A DNA stretch of 64,000 nt, taken from contig BLAA01000001.1 of NCBI GenBank assembly GCA_017312345.1, positions 2,232,001 to 2,296,000 on the forward strand, written 5' to 3'. The notes beneath the pieces were generated by a model, which did no database searches, was not told where the DNA came from, and worked only from the letters and a program-made list of their open reading frames with translations. Source of the stretch: Candidatus Denitrolinea symbiosum (lineage in GTDB: Bacteria; Chloroflexota; Anaerolineae; Anaerolineales; Villigracilaceae). How positions within the stretch are numbered: the first letter of the stretch is position 1; the number at the start of each line of letters is the position of its first letter. This document shows, in pieces, positions 36,327 to 45,100 of the stretch. A program made the translations under genes and the position numbers.

Positions 36327-37157
36327 ATGTCAAAACGTGGTGAAGTCCTTGTAGCGATAATCAATAAGAAATTGGATTTTGCCATTTTGCGTGAGCAACT
36401 CTGGTATAGAATTCCTGTAAGCAGTGTCGAGAAGTGGATTAAGGAGCGTTGGTCTCCAAAGTGGTTGGCGTTTTATCAAACATTGGCATTTGGCGCAGAG
36501 AAACACGCGATAAACTATTTCGCAGAAGTTCTTGATATTCGTGAAGTTCGTCGCTGGCAATTGTTTCCCGATGAGCCACACGACGAGAAAAGTAACAGGC
36601 GATATTATCAAGTTTTTGTGAAGTCTGTTCAGACATTGCCAAAACCAATTTTTAGCCGAAGGTTTCGTAGAATTATTTTCATCCCGACAACTTGGGAGAA
36701 ATTTATAAACGCAAGCGAGATAAACGACCTGTTTGATGAAAGTTCATTGGAAGATAAATTGTGGGCAGAATTCAAGCGGCATAACATTCCAGCAGAAAGA
36801 CAGGAATATGTTATTGCCAGAAAAAATGATTATGCGTTGGATTTTGCGGTATATTGTGCCAAAGGCAATATTGATATAGAAACGGATGGCGATTTCTGGC
36901 ACGCCAATCCTGAAAAAGCCGAGCAAGATAATTTGCGTGACCACGATTTGAGTACAGAAGGATGGAAGATTTTACGGTTCAGTGAAAATCAAATTCAAGA
37001 GCAAGCCGCCAGTTATTGCGTGAAAACCGTTTCCGATAACATCAATCTTCTTGGTGGAGTGGATGAAGGCAAAGTGATTCCACGAAAGATAAATCTTGAC
37101 AGCGGTTCTTATCAGCCTTCATTATTCGATGGTCTTAAAAAAGCAGACGAGTCTTAA
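36327..37157 (+). CDS. DUF559/Vsr-like endonuclease-domain protein, copy 2 (integron cassette)
   Basis: Same protein as at 34474, displaced by exactly 1853 bp. This copy keeps its cassette boundary GTTGGCACGCC 30 bp upstream, so it shows the undisturbed 5' end of the cassette. Confidence 0.8.
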   Translation: MSKRGEVLVAIINKKLDFAILREQLWYRIPVSSVEKWIKERWSPKWLAFYQTLAFGAEKHAINYFAEVLDIREVRRWQLFPDEPHDEKSNRRYYQVFVKSVQTLPKPIFSRRFRRIIFIPTTWEKFINASEINDLFDESSLEDKLWAEFKRHNIPAERQEYVIARKNDYALDFAVYCAKGNIDIETDGDFWHANPEKAEQDNLRDHDLSTEGWKILRFSENQIQEQAASYCVKTVSDNINLLGGVDEGKVIPRKINLDSGSYQPSLFDGLKKADES

Positions 37158-37167
37158 GGTCAAAAGC

Positions 37168-38175
37168 GTGCCAACACAGCGTGCACCTGACGCTGGGGAT
37201 TCTGCGCACATCCCAAGCCTTTTTCACGCCTCTGCCTTTTTCTGGCTGGACGGCTTCGCCGTCCCCGCCCCAGCGCAGGTACCGATTACTTGCAGTGTCA
37301 AGTCTTTGGGATGCAATTTGGGAAATCAATTTTTAGACGATCTGTCACGGCTGCGCGAGCGGCCGTTTTTTTTATTTCCCGCCGGGATTTCCCTTTTTTA
37401 GGGAACGCTTCGCCGTCCCCGAACGCATCTTTCGGAATCGGGGAATATCCGCTTCTGCTCGATGTCCGATTTTGGAAGTCCCCCCGCAAATGAAAACGAG
37501 AACTGCGCTGAAAAGACGCCGTTCCCGTTTCCTGGGGGGTGAGCCCATTTTACCAGAACCAGCTCGGGCGGGAACGCGCCGTTCTTCCGCTTACAGGCTG
37601 AGACCCAACTCGGCCATGCGCGCCAGCGTCTCGGCGTTGGAGGCCACCCGACGCGGCACGTCCTTCCGCACAAAGCGCGTGATGTCGGTCTCGACGCCCA
37701 ACTTCAACAAGGCATATTTGGCGAACTGTTTGCAGGTCAATCCCAGGCGCGCGCTTTCGTCCATGTCCCACGGCCAGCGCGTACTCTTTGTGGATGTCCA
37801 GGCCAATGTATCTTTCCAGCCCTCTTGCTTTTTCTGCTCCTTCCATGCTACACTCTCCTTGTGTTCGTGGATTGGGACGTGGATTTTCCCGAAAGAACAT
37901 CGGGACCTTGTTGGGCTTGAGTTACAGGTACCGATACGGGCTTCCGGCTGTCTTGACCGGGCCCAGATTAGTTTCCGCGGGCTCCCATTTAACGCACCGG
38001 GCTTTGACGTTTGTGCGCCGTCCCATAGCTGCGGCCGGGAGACCCTCGCGCTCACGCCCTGTCCGCGCTCCCGCGGTTGGTATCACCGCCGAGGATACAC
38101 TGACACCACGTCCCAGGCAAGGACATTCTAATAACGCAAGCCGTTAACGCAAGCCGTTAACGCAAGCCGTTAGCC
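37168..38175 (+). repeat. attC-like site of nuclease cassette copy 2, with element and triplicated end
   Basis: Begins GTGCCAAC and ends in GTTAGCC of the next cassette. The end word TAACGCAAGCCGT is present three times in tandem (38132-38170) instead of once. Confidence 0.75.
37277..38047 (-). mobile_element. IS110-derived miniature element, copy 4
   Basis: Same 771-bp element, reversed. Transposase-start ATG at 37846, frame ending at 37550. Differs from copy 3 at a few bases, so the two duplicated cassettes are not byte-identical. Confidence 0.75.
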
Positions 38176-38269
38176 ACCTTCCCGCAAAATAAAGTTCAAA
38201 AATTCACCGTCTATTGGTGTAAAATAAATTCAGATAGTCTCGATTTAGCAAATACTGGAGTAAAAAGCC

Positions 38270-38482
38270 ATGACACTTGACGAGAAAATTCACCAATATA
38301 CACAAAAACTTCCGTATTCATTTCAGGAAGAATTATTTGATTTTGTTCAGTATTTACTTATGAAGGCTGAACAACAGGAAAAACAAGACTGGGCTTCATT
38401 ATCTTTATCTTCGGCAATGCGTGATATGGAAGATGAGCCTGATTTATACAGTCTTTCTGATTTACGGATAACCTTCGCATGA
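38270..38482 (+). CDS. DUF2281-like antitoxin (integron cassette)
   Basis: 70-residue acidic protein (MTLDEKIHQYTQKLPYSFQEELFDFVQYLLM), matching the small DUF2281-type antitoxins. CTGGAG lies upstream. Its stop overlaps the toxin start by 4 bp (ATGA). Confidence 0.78.
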   Translation: MTLDEKIHQYTQKLPYSFQEELFDFVQYLLMKAEQQEKQDWASLSLSSAMRDMEDEPDLYSLSDLRITFA

Positions 38483-38838
38483 CACAAGACTTGAAGAAAG
38501 TAGGGCAAGTTGTGGCGTTTCGGTTTCCGCAGACCGACCTTGAAAAAGGTAAGTTGCGCCCTGCGCTTTTGCTGGCAAAATTACCGAATGAATATGACGA
38601 TTGGCTAACTTGTATGATTTCATCACAAACTCGCCATTATGTTGCTGGGTTTGATGAAATAGTACAAGAAAGCGATGATGATTTTGAACAAAGTGGGCTA
38701 AAAGTTACAAGCATAATTCGAGTTGGGCGGTTAGCGGTTATATCGGGAGAGTCTTTACTCGGCGCAATGGGTCAAATTTCTGATGAGCGTTTGGAGCGAG
38801 TCAAGAAACACTTATCAGATTGGATTTCTAAAAAGTAA
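38479..38838 (+). CDS. PemK/MazF-type toxin (integron cassette)
   Basis: 119-residue MazF/PemK-like mRNA interferase. KGKLRPALLLAKL (about 22-34) is the RPALVL-type motif, and SIIRVGRLAVI (about 78-88) is the second conserved strand. Coupled to the antitoxin upstream. The module may stabilise the array against cassette loss. Confidence 0.85.
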   Translation: MTQDLKKVGQVVAFRFPQTDLEKGKLRPALLLAKLPNEYDDWLTCMISSQTRHYVAGFDEIVQESDDDFEQSGLKVTSIIRVGRLAVISGESLLGAMGQISDERLERVKKHLSDWISKK

Positions 38839-38886
38839 AGCAAGCGAGTCTGTGAAAAGCCAAAAGGTCTCTTAAACAAAAACGGT

Positions 38887-39097
38887 GGCTAACAAAGCGT
38901 GCACCTGACGTGTGGGATTCTGCAGCATTTTCAGGCATTTTCCTCGCTTCGAGTTTTTCCTGCTCCCAAGCAGAATCCACGCCCGCCCACACGCAGCGCT
39001 CACGCCCTGTCCGCGCTCCCGCGGTTGGTATCACCGCCGAGGATACGCTGACACCACGTCCCAGGCAAGGACATTCTAATAACGCAAACCGTTGGGC
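38887..39097 (+). repeat. Empty attC-like site of the PemK cassette
   Basis: 211 bp, GGCTAAC to GTTGGGC; the cassette's own ends GGTGGCTAAC and GTTAGCCACC are complements. No element: CACACGC joins GCGCTCACG with one A between, which defines the insertion point of the 771-bp element. Confidence 0.8.
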
Positions 39098-39119
39098 AAC
39101 CCCGTGCAAAATTGAGTTC

Positions 39120-39148
39120 TTGAAAATATTATCGCTTCGTGATATTAT
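39120..39148 (+). promoter_or_regulatory. Cassette promoter of the HigBA module
   Basis: TTGAAA (39120-39125) and TATTAT (39143-39148), spacing 17 bp. Only 6 bp separate the -10 from ATG 39155, so the mRNA is probably leaderless. Confidence 0.6.
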
Positions 39149-39154
39149 CGGCGC

Positions 39155-39439
39155 ATGATTGAATCTTTCGTATCCGATGAAACCGAAAAAATCTTTCGCG
39201 GTCAAGTCTCAAAGAAATTCCCGAAAGATATTCAACGAACCGCCCGCCGAAAGTTGATTTACTTGGACGACGCAGAAGATTTACAAGATTTGCTTGCGCC
39301 CCCTGGAAATCGGCTGGAAAAATTAAAAGGCGACAGGGCGGGGCAACACAGCATCCGCATTAATGACCAATGGCGAATTTGCTTCAAATGGTCAGGTAAC
39401 AAGGCGAAAGATGTTGAGATTGTGGATTATCACGGATGA
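39155..39439 (+). CDS. higB: HigB-type toxin (integron cassette)
   Basis: 94-residue RelE/HigB-superfamily toxin: MIESFVSDETEKIFRGQ start, LEKLKGDRAGQHSIRINDQWRICFKW (about 54-79) with the catalytic-face basic residues, and VEIVDYHG end. Toxin-first order is characteristic of HigBA. Overlaps higA by 4 bp. Confidence 0.9.
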   Translation: MIESFVSDETEKIFRGQVSKKFPKDIQRTARRKLIYLDDAEDLQDLLAPPGNRLEKLKGDRAGQHSIRINDQWRICFKWSGNKAKDVEIVDYHG

Positions 39440-39762
39440 GAGAAAAAATGATGGATAAAACTTTATCACCCATTCACCCTGGCGAAATTTTGCTAGAAGA
39501 TTTCATGAAACCGCTTGGTTTAAGCCAGTATCGTCTGGCGCATGACATCAGCGTTACTCCAATTCGCATCAGCCAGATTGTTAATGGCGAGCGTTCGATT
39601 ACTGTTGATACTGCCATGCGTCTTGCCCGTTATTTTGGTACAAGCGCGGCAGTTTGGCTTCGTTTGCAAGTCCGTTACGATTTAGAAGTTGCAGAAAGTG
39701 AATTGAGCGGAAAAATCAATAAAGAAGTCAAGGTATTGGCTCAAACACCAAGTCGCGTGTAA
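39436..39762 (+). CDS. higA: HigA-type antitoxin (integron cassette)
   Basis: 108-residue XRE-family antitoxin: HPGEILLEDFMKPLGLSQYRLAHDISVTPIRISQIVNGERSITVDTAMRLARYFGTSAAVWLRLQ is the HigA helix-turn-helix core (about 14-78). A start at ATGATGG a few codons in is also possible. Represses its own module and neutralises HigB. Confidence 0.9.
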   Translation: MREKMMDKTLSPIHPGEILLEDFMKPLGLSQYRLAHDISVTPIRISQIVNGERSITVDTAMRLARYFGTSAAVWLRLQVRYDLEVAESELSGKINKEVKVLAQTPSRV

Positions 39763-39773
39763 ACCAGCAGGTT

Positions 39774-39984
39774 GCCCAACACAGCGTCAGCTGACGTGTG
39801 GGATTCTGCGGCATTTTCGGGCTTTTTCTACACCCGAACAGAATCCTGTTTTCGAAGTTTTGTCCACACCCGCCCACACGCCGCGCTCACGCCCTGTCCG
39901 CGCTCCCGCGGTTGGTATCACCGCCGAGGATACACTGACGCCACGTCCCAGGCAAGGACATTCTAATAACGCAAACCGTTAGCC
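39774..39984 (+). repeat. Empty attC-like site of the HigBA cassette
   Basis: 211 bp, GCCCAAC to GTTAGCC; the cassette ends GTTGCCCAAC and GTTGGGCAAC are exact complements. Arms CGTGTGGG/CCCACACG flank a GAATCCTG-containing loop that differs from the other copies. No inserted element. Confidence 0.8.
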
Positions 39985-40021
39985 ACCATCTTGCAAAACA
40001 TAGGTAGGAGAAAATCAAGAA

Positions 40022-40259
40022 ATGCTTTCGTTGATGAATATGCTTTTTTACGTTTTCGATATTGTGTTCGACTTTTGGTTTGTGTTAATATTTACCCCGC
40101 TTCAAAATAGAAAGAACTGGCTTAGAAATATAGTTTATGGTTGGGCGGCTTGGGCAGTTATTCGCATTATTTTATTTTTCGCCCCAGAGCCTCTCCCCTC
40201 TTTAGCAATCCCCGAACCTTTAAGCACAATTTTATTTTTTGTTACTGGCTTTGTTTTGA
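40022..40259 (+). pseudogene. Cassette membrane protein truncated by IS
   Basis: 79 codons of a small hydrophobic protein (helices about 3-25 and 38-53, again 66-79) are cut by the IS that begins at 40260. The cassette boundary GTTAGCCACC lies about 40 bp upstream. The frame and the cassette ends do not match the fragment at 33030, so these are two different genes. Confidence 0.65.
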
Positions 40260-41502
40260 GGTAGCCCCCCACTAAAACGTGGTGGTGCGTAAATCTTGCG
40301 GAAAAATGGGTTCACTGGCAAACTCGTACGACTTCCACATCGAGCGAGGAGTCAATGAACCCACAAACACTATTTTGCCCGAACATGGATTGTCCCGCAA
40401 GAGGACATAAAGGGAAAGGGAACATCCAAGTTCACAGTCAGAAAGACCAGCGGTGTGTGTGTCAAGTGTGCGGACAAACGTTTACGGTCACCAAAGGCAC
40501 GATTTTCTATCGGTTACGCCATGCGCCTGAGCTGGTGATCCAAGTGTTGATTCTGCTGGCATACGGCTGCCCCATTCAAGCCATCGTTCGCGCCTTTGGA
40601 TTGGACGAGCGGACCGTTCGAGATTGGCACGCTCGTGCAGGCAACCATTGTCAGCAGGTACATGAGCATCTGGTTGAAAACACGGTACATGACTTGAAGC
40701 AAGCGCAAGCGGATGAAATCAAAGTCAAGACGCAGAAAGGCACATTCTGGATGGCTCTGGCGATTTGGGTTCAGCCTCGTCTGTGGATGGGCGGGGTGGT
40801 TAGTCCCACACGTGACCTGAATTTGATTCAGGCCTTGGCGGACAAAATCAAGGGCATGGCTTTGTGTCGTCCACTCTTGCTGGCGGTAGACGGATTGTCC
40901 AGTTATGTCGGCGCCTTTCGGACTGCCTTTCGGAGCAAGTTTCCTCGCTCGGAGGGAGAAAGGGGACGATGCAAGATGGTGGCTTGGCAAGAGATTGCCA
41001 TTGTGCAAGTCGTCAAACAGCGTATGGAAGGCGTCCTGAGTGTTAAGCGACGCATTGTTCAGGGTGCAAAAGATGCGGTCGAGCGTCTGATCCAAACCAC
41101 TCAAGGAAAAGGCGTGATCAATACCGCTTTCATCGAACGTCTCAATGCCACCTTTCGTCAGAGGATCAGCGCCCTAACGCGGCGCACGCGCAACTTGGCG
41201 CAACAGGCTGAGACCTTGGTGGCAGGCATGTATTTGGTCGGTTGCTTCTACAACTTTTGTGACTTCCACAAAAGCCTGCGTTTGAAACTGTCTGTTGGTT
41301 CTTTCGGCCATCGCTGGGTGCAACGTACTCCTGCCATCGCCGCAGGCTTGACTGACCATCAGTGGACGCCTGCGGAATTGCTTCACTTCCGAGTTCCGCT
41401 TCCGCGTTGGAAATTGCCCAAACAGCGCGGCAGACCTTCTGCCACCTTGCTTCAACTCACTCAACAATGGGCAAATTGACCACGCTTAACTGCGGCGCTA
41501 CC
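40260..41502 (+). mobile_element. IS1-like insertion sequence, copy B (1243 bp)
   Basis: Same length, ends and orientation as copy A. Its right flank TTGCAAGG, with the reversed right flank of copy A (CCTTGCAA), reconstructs an 8-bp target duplication. Confidence 0.9.
40355..41479 (+). CDS. IS1-like transposase (copy B)
   Basis: 374 residues, identical to copy A except for one lysine-to-glutamate change near residue 103. The near identity shows recent duplication. Confidence 0.88.
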   Translation: MNPQTLFCPNMDCPARGHKGKGNIQVHSQKDQRCVCQVCGQTFTVTKGTIFYRLRHAPELVIQVLILLAYGCPIQAIVRAFGLDERTVRDWHARAGNHCQQVHEHLVENTVHDLKQAQADEIKVKTQKGTFWMALAIWVQPRLWMGGVVSPTRDLNLIQALADKIKGMALCRPLLLAVDGLSSYVGAFRTAFRSKFPRSEGERGRCKMVAWQEIAIVQVVKQRMEGVLSVKRRIVQGAKDAVERLIQTTQGKGVINTAFIERLNATFRQRISALTRRTRNLAQQAETLVAGMYLVGCFYNFCDFHKSLRLKLSVGSFGHRWVQRTPAIAAGLTDHQWTPAELLHFRVPLPRWKLPKQRGRPSATLLQLTQQWAN

Positions 41503-41513
41503 TTGCAAGGGGC

Positions 41514-42495
41514 GTGCCAACGGTTTGCGTTATGAGAATGTCCTTGCCTGGGACGTGGTGTCAGTGTATCCTCGGCGGTGATACCAACCGCGGGAGCGCG
41601 GACAGGGCGTGAGCGCGAGGGTCTCCCGGCCGCAGCTATGGGATGGCGCACAAACGTCAAAGCCCGGTGCGTTAAATGGGAGCCCGCGGAAACTAATCTG
41701 GGCCCGGTCAAGACAGCCGGAAGCCCGTATCGGTACCTGTAACTCAAACCCAACAAGGTCCCGATGTTCTTTCGGGAAAATCCACGTCCCAATCCACGAA
41801 CACAAGGAGAGTGTAGCATGGAAGGAGCAGAAAAAGCAAGAGGGCTGGAAAGATACATTGGCCTGGACATCCACAAAGAGTACGCGCTGGTCGTGGGACA
41901 TGGACGAAAGCGCGCGCCTGGGATTGACCTGCAAACAGTTCGCCAAATATGCCTTGTTGAAGTTGGGCGTCGAGACCGACATCACGCGCTTTGTGCGGAA
42001 GGACGTGCCGCGTCGGGTGGCCTCCAACGCCGAGACGCTGGCGCGCATGGCCGAGTTGGGTCTCAGTCTGTAAGCGGAAGAACGGCGCGTTCCCGCCAGA
42101 GCTGGTTCTGGTAAAATGGGCTCACCCCCCAGGAAACGGGAACGGCGTCTTTTCAGCGCAGTTCTCGTTTTCATTTGCGGGGGGACTTCCAAAATCGGAC
42201 ATCGAGCAGAAGCGGATATTCCCCGATTCCGAAAGATGAGTTCGGGGACGGCGAAGCGTTCCCGAAAAAAGGGAAACCCCGGCGGGAAATAAAAAAAACG
42301 GCCGCCCGCGCAGCCGTGACAGATCGTCTAAAAATTGATTTCCCAAATTGCATCCCAAAGACTTGACACTGCAAGTAATCGGTACCTGCGTGTGGGCGGG
42401 CGTGGATTCTGCTTGGGAGCAGGAAAAACTCGAAGCGTGGAAAATGCTCGAAAATGCCGCAGAATCCCACACGTCAGGTGCACGCTGTGTTGGGC
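41514..42495 (-). repeat. attC-like site of the receiver cassette, with inserted element
   Basis: Minus strand GCCCAAC near 42495 to GTTGGCAC near 41514. GTGTGGG-type hairpin arm. Confidence 0.77.
41617..42387 (+). mobile_element. IS110-derived miniature element, copy 5
   Basis: 771 bp. Transposase-start ATG at 41818, frame to 42114. Very close to copy 2. Confidence 0.75.
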
Positions 42496-42510
42496 AGGTT
42501 TTTGCAAGAC

Positions 42511-43284
42511 TCAACTGTGGGTAACAATAGCCTTCATCACCATTGGGAATAGCTCTTGCGGATTATTTGTTGTGCCTTGACCGCCATGTTCAATAGTTTC
42601 GTGCTTATGTTCTGGCAAATTTGAGCCAGCGTAAATAAAATATGGCGTTTGGTTGCCCTGTTGTCGTACCGTATCTAATAAAACATACCCTTCTCGGTTT
42701 CCTTCTCGCCTGCCCATATCAGAAATGATAGCGGCGTATTTATTGCGCTTAAGGAGTTCTAATGCTTCGTTAGTAGATAGAGCGAGAGTGAATTGTATGC
42801 CCACAGATTCAAACGCCCTACGTTCATAAGTATTGTTATCTGGGCGGTCATCAACCCAAAGAATATGATTACGCCAATCATTTTTCTCTTGTAGATTAGC
42901 AGGGATAGATTGCCTTACCACTTCAATAATTTTTTGTATATCAATTTCCGATGTTGGCACATCAGATTTTGTAGTGGCAGCAGTTAGTTGTGCCACAGCC
43001 GTCATTTGCATTTTTACATAATTTTCTTCGTCTTTGAAGTCGCTTGGCGAAAAAAGTTTTCCGCTGTGCCTACTTACCAACCATGCAAAGACAATCAACA
43101 CAATCACTGGGAACAGAACTAAAAACCAAATAAGAGGTAATCTTTCGCTTGGAGTTAGTGAACCTGAAAAAGCCGTAACGAGTCCAGCGACTCCATAAAT
43201 AAGAACTATGAAAAGCGCAATAATGCCGAGTGGGTTACGAGACAAACTTTTTGCCGTTTGACCAAATGAATTTAATTCGCTCAT
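42511..43284 (-). CDS. Membrane-anchored receiver-like protein (integron cassette)
   Basis: 257 residues: two membrane helices (about 18-40 and 48-68), a helical linker (about 85-135), then a receiver-like domain from HILWVDDRPDNNTYERRAFESVG (about 142) with the acceptor-site aspartate in AAIISDMGRREGNREGY (about 185) and TPYFIYAG (about 213). It has no DNA-binding output, so it is unusual for a response regulator. Cassette ends CCTGCCCAAC and GTTGGGCAGG match. Function unknown. Confidence 0.78.
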   Translation of the reverse strand: MSELNSFGQTAKSLSRNPLGIIALFIVLIYGVAGLVTAFSGSLTPSERLPLIWFLVLFPVIVLIVFAWLVSRHSGKLFSPSDFKDEENYVKMQMTAVAQLTAATTKSDVPTSEIDIQKIIEVVRQSIPANLQEKNDWRNHILWVDDRPDNNTYERRAFESVGIQFTLALSTNEALELLKRNKYAAIISDMGRREGNREGYVLLDTVRQQGNQTPYFIYAGSNLPEHKHETIEHGGQGTTNNPQELFPMVMKAIVTHS

Positions 43285-43319
43285 TGTCTTATCCTTTCAA
43301 ATTGTGCTTTGCGTTACCT

Positions 43320-44300
43320 GCCCAACGGTTTGCGTTATTAGAATGTCCTTGCCTGGGACGTGGCGTCAGTGTATCCTCGGCGGTGATACCAACCGCGGGA
43401 GCGCGGACAGGGCGTGAGCGCGAGGGTCTCCCGGCCGCAGCTATGGGATGGCGCACAAACGTCAAAGCCCGGTGCGTTAAATGGGAGCCCGCGGAAACTA
43501 ATCTGGGCCCGGTCAAAACAGCCGGAAGCCCGTATCGGTACCTGTAACTCAAACCCAACAAGGTCCCGATGTTCTTTCGGGAAAATCCACGTCCCAATCC
43601 ACGAACACAAGGAGAGTGTAGCATGGAAGGAGCAGAAAAAGCAAGAGGGCTGGAAAGATACATTGGCCTGGACATCCACAAAGAGTACGCGCTGGTCGTG
43701 GGACATGGACGAAAGCGCGCGCCTGGGATTGACCTGCAAACAGTTCGCCAAATATGCCTTGTTGAAGTTGGGCGTCGAGACCGACATCACGCGCTTTGTG
43801 CGGAAGGACGTGCCGCGTCGGGTGGCCTCCAACGCCGAGACGCTGGCGCGCATGGCCGAGTTGGGTCTCAGCCTGTAAGCGGAAGAACGGCGCGTTCCCG
43901 CCAGAGCTGGTTCTGGTAAAATGGGCTCACCCCCCAGGAAACGGGAACGGCGTCTTTTCAGCGCAGTTCTCGTTTTCATTTGCGGGGGGACTTCCAAAAT
44001 CGGACATCGAGCAGAAGCGGATATTCCCCGATTCCGAAAGATGAGTTCGGGGACGGCGAAGCGTTCCCGAAAAAAGGGAAACCCCGGCGGGAAATAAAAA
44101 AACGGCCGCCCGCGCAGCCGTGACAGATCGTCTAAAAATTGATTTCCCAAATTGCATCCCAAAGACTTGACACTGCAAGTAATCGGTACCTGCGTGTGGG
44201 CGGGCGTGGACTCTGCTTGGGAGCAGGATAAAACTCGAAGCCAGAAAAATGCTCGAAAATGCCGCAGAATCCCACACGTCAGGTGCACGCTTTGTTGGGC
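43320..44300 (-). repeat. attC-like site of the first cassette, with inserted element
   Basis: Minus strand GCCCAAC near 44300 to GTTGGGC near 43320, same hairpin arms. Confidence 0.77.
43422..44191 (+). mobile_element. IS110-derived miniature element, copy 6
   Basis: 770 bp (one A fewer in the A-run of the terminator). Transposase-start ATG at 43623, frame to 43919. Confidence 0.75.
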
Positions 44301-44314
44301 AACTTTTGTGGGGA

Positions 44315-45046
44315 TTAGTGATTGATTGGAATAACCCATTCTGCATATTCAATGCTTGATAAATTTTCTACAATAAAAACAATTTCTGTTATTGATGTGT
44401 CCGAGTGGTCAACGCCATACGCCAGACCACAACATAAATAGCCGTCTAGTCTTGAACTATCTCCCGAATCTAGAATGATTGAATCTTCAAACGTCCTTCC
44501 TTTGGCTTCTGCGAAGCCATCTTTATAAATTGTTCCATTATTATCTTTAACCGTAAAAGTTGGGTCTCCAAAAGTAAAAGATATGGAACTCGGCGACACA
44601 TTTTTTACTTCAACATTAATGCTAACGTATTTTCCTGAATAAAAACCGCCTGCAACTTCATAATCAATACTCACAACAGTAAAGGCGATGTTTCCTTGTC
44701 GATAAGTTTGTCCAAGTTGAAGCCCTGTATTTGGTTGAGTAGTTGGTGTATTTGTTGGCGGAATTTCTGTTGGAGTACGAGTCATTGTTGGAGGAGGAAC
44801 TGTAAACGTGGGAGGTTTTGTAGGCGGAATTACTGTGTGAGTTATAGTGGGAATCGGCATATTCACAGTATCTTTGGTAGCCGCAACAGTAACGGCAACT
44901 TGTGAAGGCGTTGGATTTATTTTGCTTAAGCCCCATTCAATTATAGGAACTCCCAGACCGATACAAGCAGCAAGAACGGCAAAAACGCCGCTGATGATAG
45001 CCACTTTTGTCGCCACTGACTTTTCGCTGTGTTCTGTTTTACTCAT
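44315..45046 (-). CDS. Membrane-anchored protein with Thr/Pro linker (first integron cassette)
   Basis: 243 residues: one N-terminal helix (about 12-38), a long Thr/Pro linker (about 58-112, such as PPTKPPTFTVPPP), then a beta-rich domain (NIAFTVVSIDYEVAGG, VEVKNVSPSSISFTFGDPTFTVKD) resembling DUF4352-type extracellular domains. AAGGAG precedes ATG 45046. It is the cassette next to the integrase stub. Surface-exposed location is inferred. Confidence 0.75.
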   Translation of the reverse strand: MSKTEHSEKSVATKVAIISGVFAVLAACIGLGVPIIEWGLSKINPTPSQVAVTVAATKDTVNMPIPTITHTVIPPTKPPTFTVPPPTMTRTPTEIPPTNTPTTQPNTGLQLGQTYRQGNIAFTVVSIDYEVAGGFYSGKYVSINVEVKNVSPSSISFTFGDPTFTVKDNNGTIYKDGFAEAKGRTFEDSIILDSGDSSRLDGYLCCGLAYGVDHSDTSITEIVFIVENLSSIEYAEWVIPINH

Positions 45047-45085
45047 AGATTCTCCTTTTGTAGTATTGGTTGTACATGACTTGTT

Positions 45086-45092
45086 GCCCAAC
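45086..45092 (-). other. attI/cassette junction
   Basis: GTTGGGC on the minus strand at the start of the first cassette, after which no attC repeat remains on the integrase side. GTTGGGCAAC here is complementary to GTTGCCCAAC at the other end of the same cassette (44294-44303). The attI region is expected at 45093-45290. Confidence 0.6.
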
Positions 45093-45100
45093 TATGTATT

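Noticed and set aside
33030-40259. Fragments at 33030-33204 and 40022-40259 as two halves of one IS-split gene
   Set aside because: The joined frame does not continue and the cassette ends (GCACAAC against GTTAGCC) do not match, so they are different cassettes.
29003-44300. CRISPR array
   Set aside because: Repeats are ~980 bp or 211 bp with genes between them, with no short repeat-spacer periodicity.
30286-44300. All long repeats being an assembly artefact
   Set aside because: Copies differ at several bases and have cassette-specific ends, which argues for real repeats; the inversion and the nuclease duplication remain open to this doubt.
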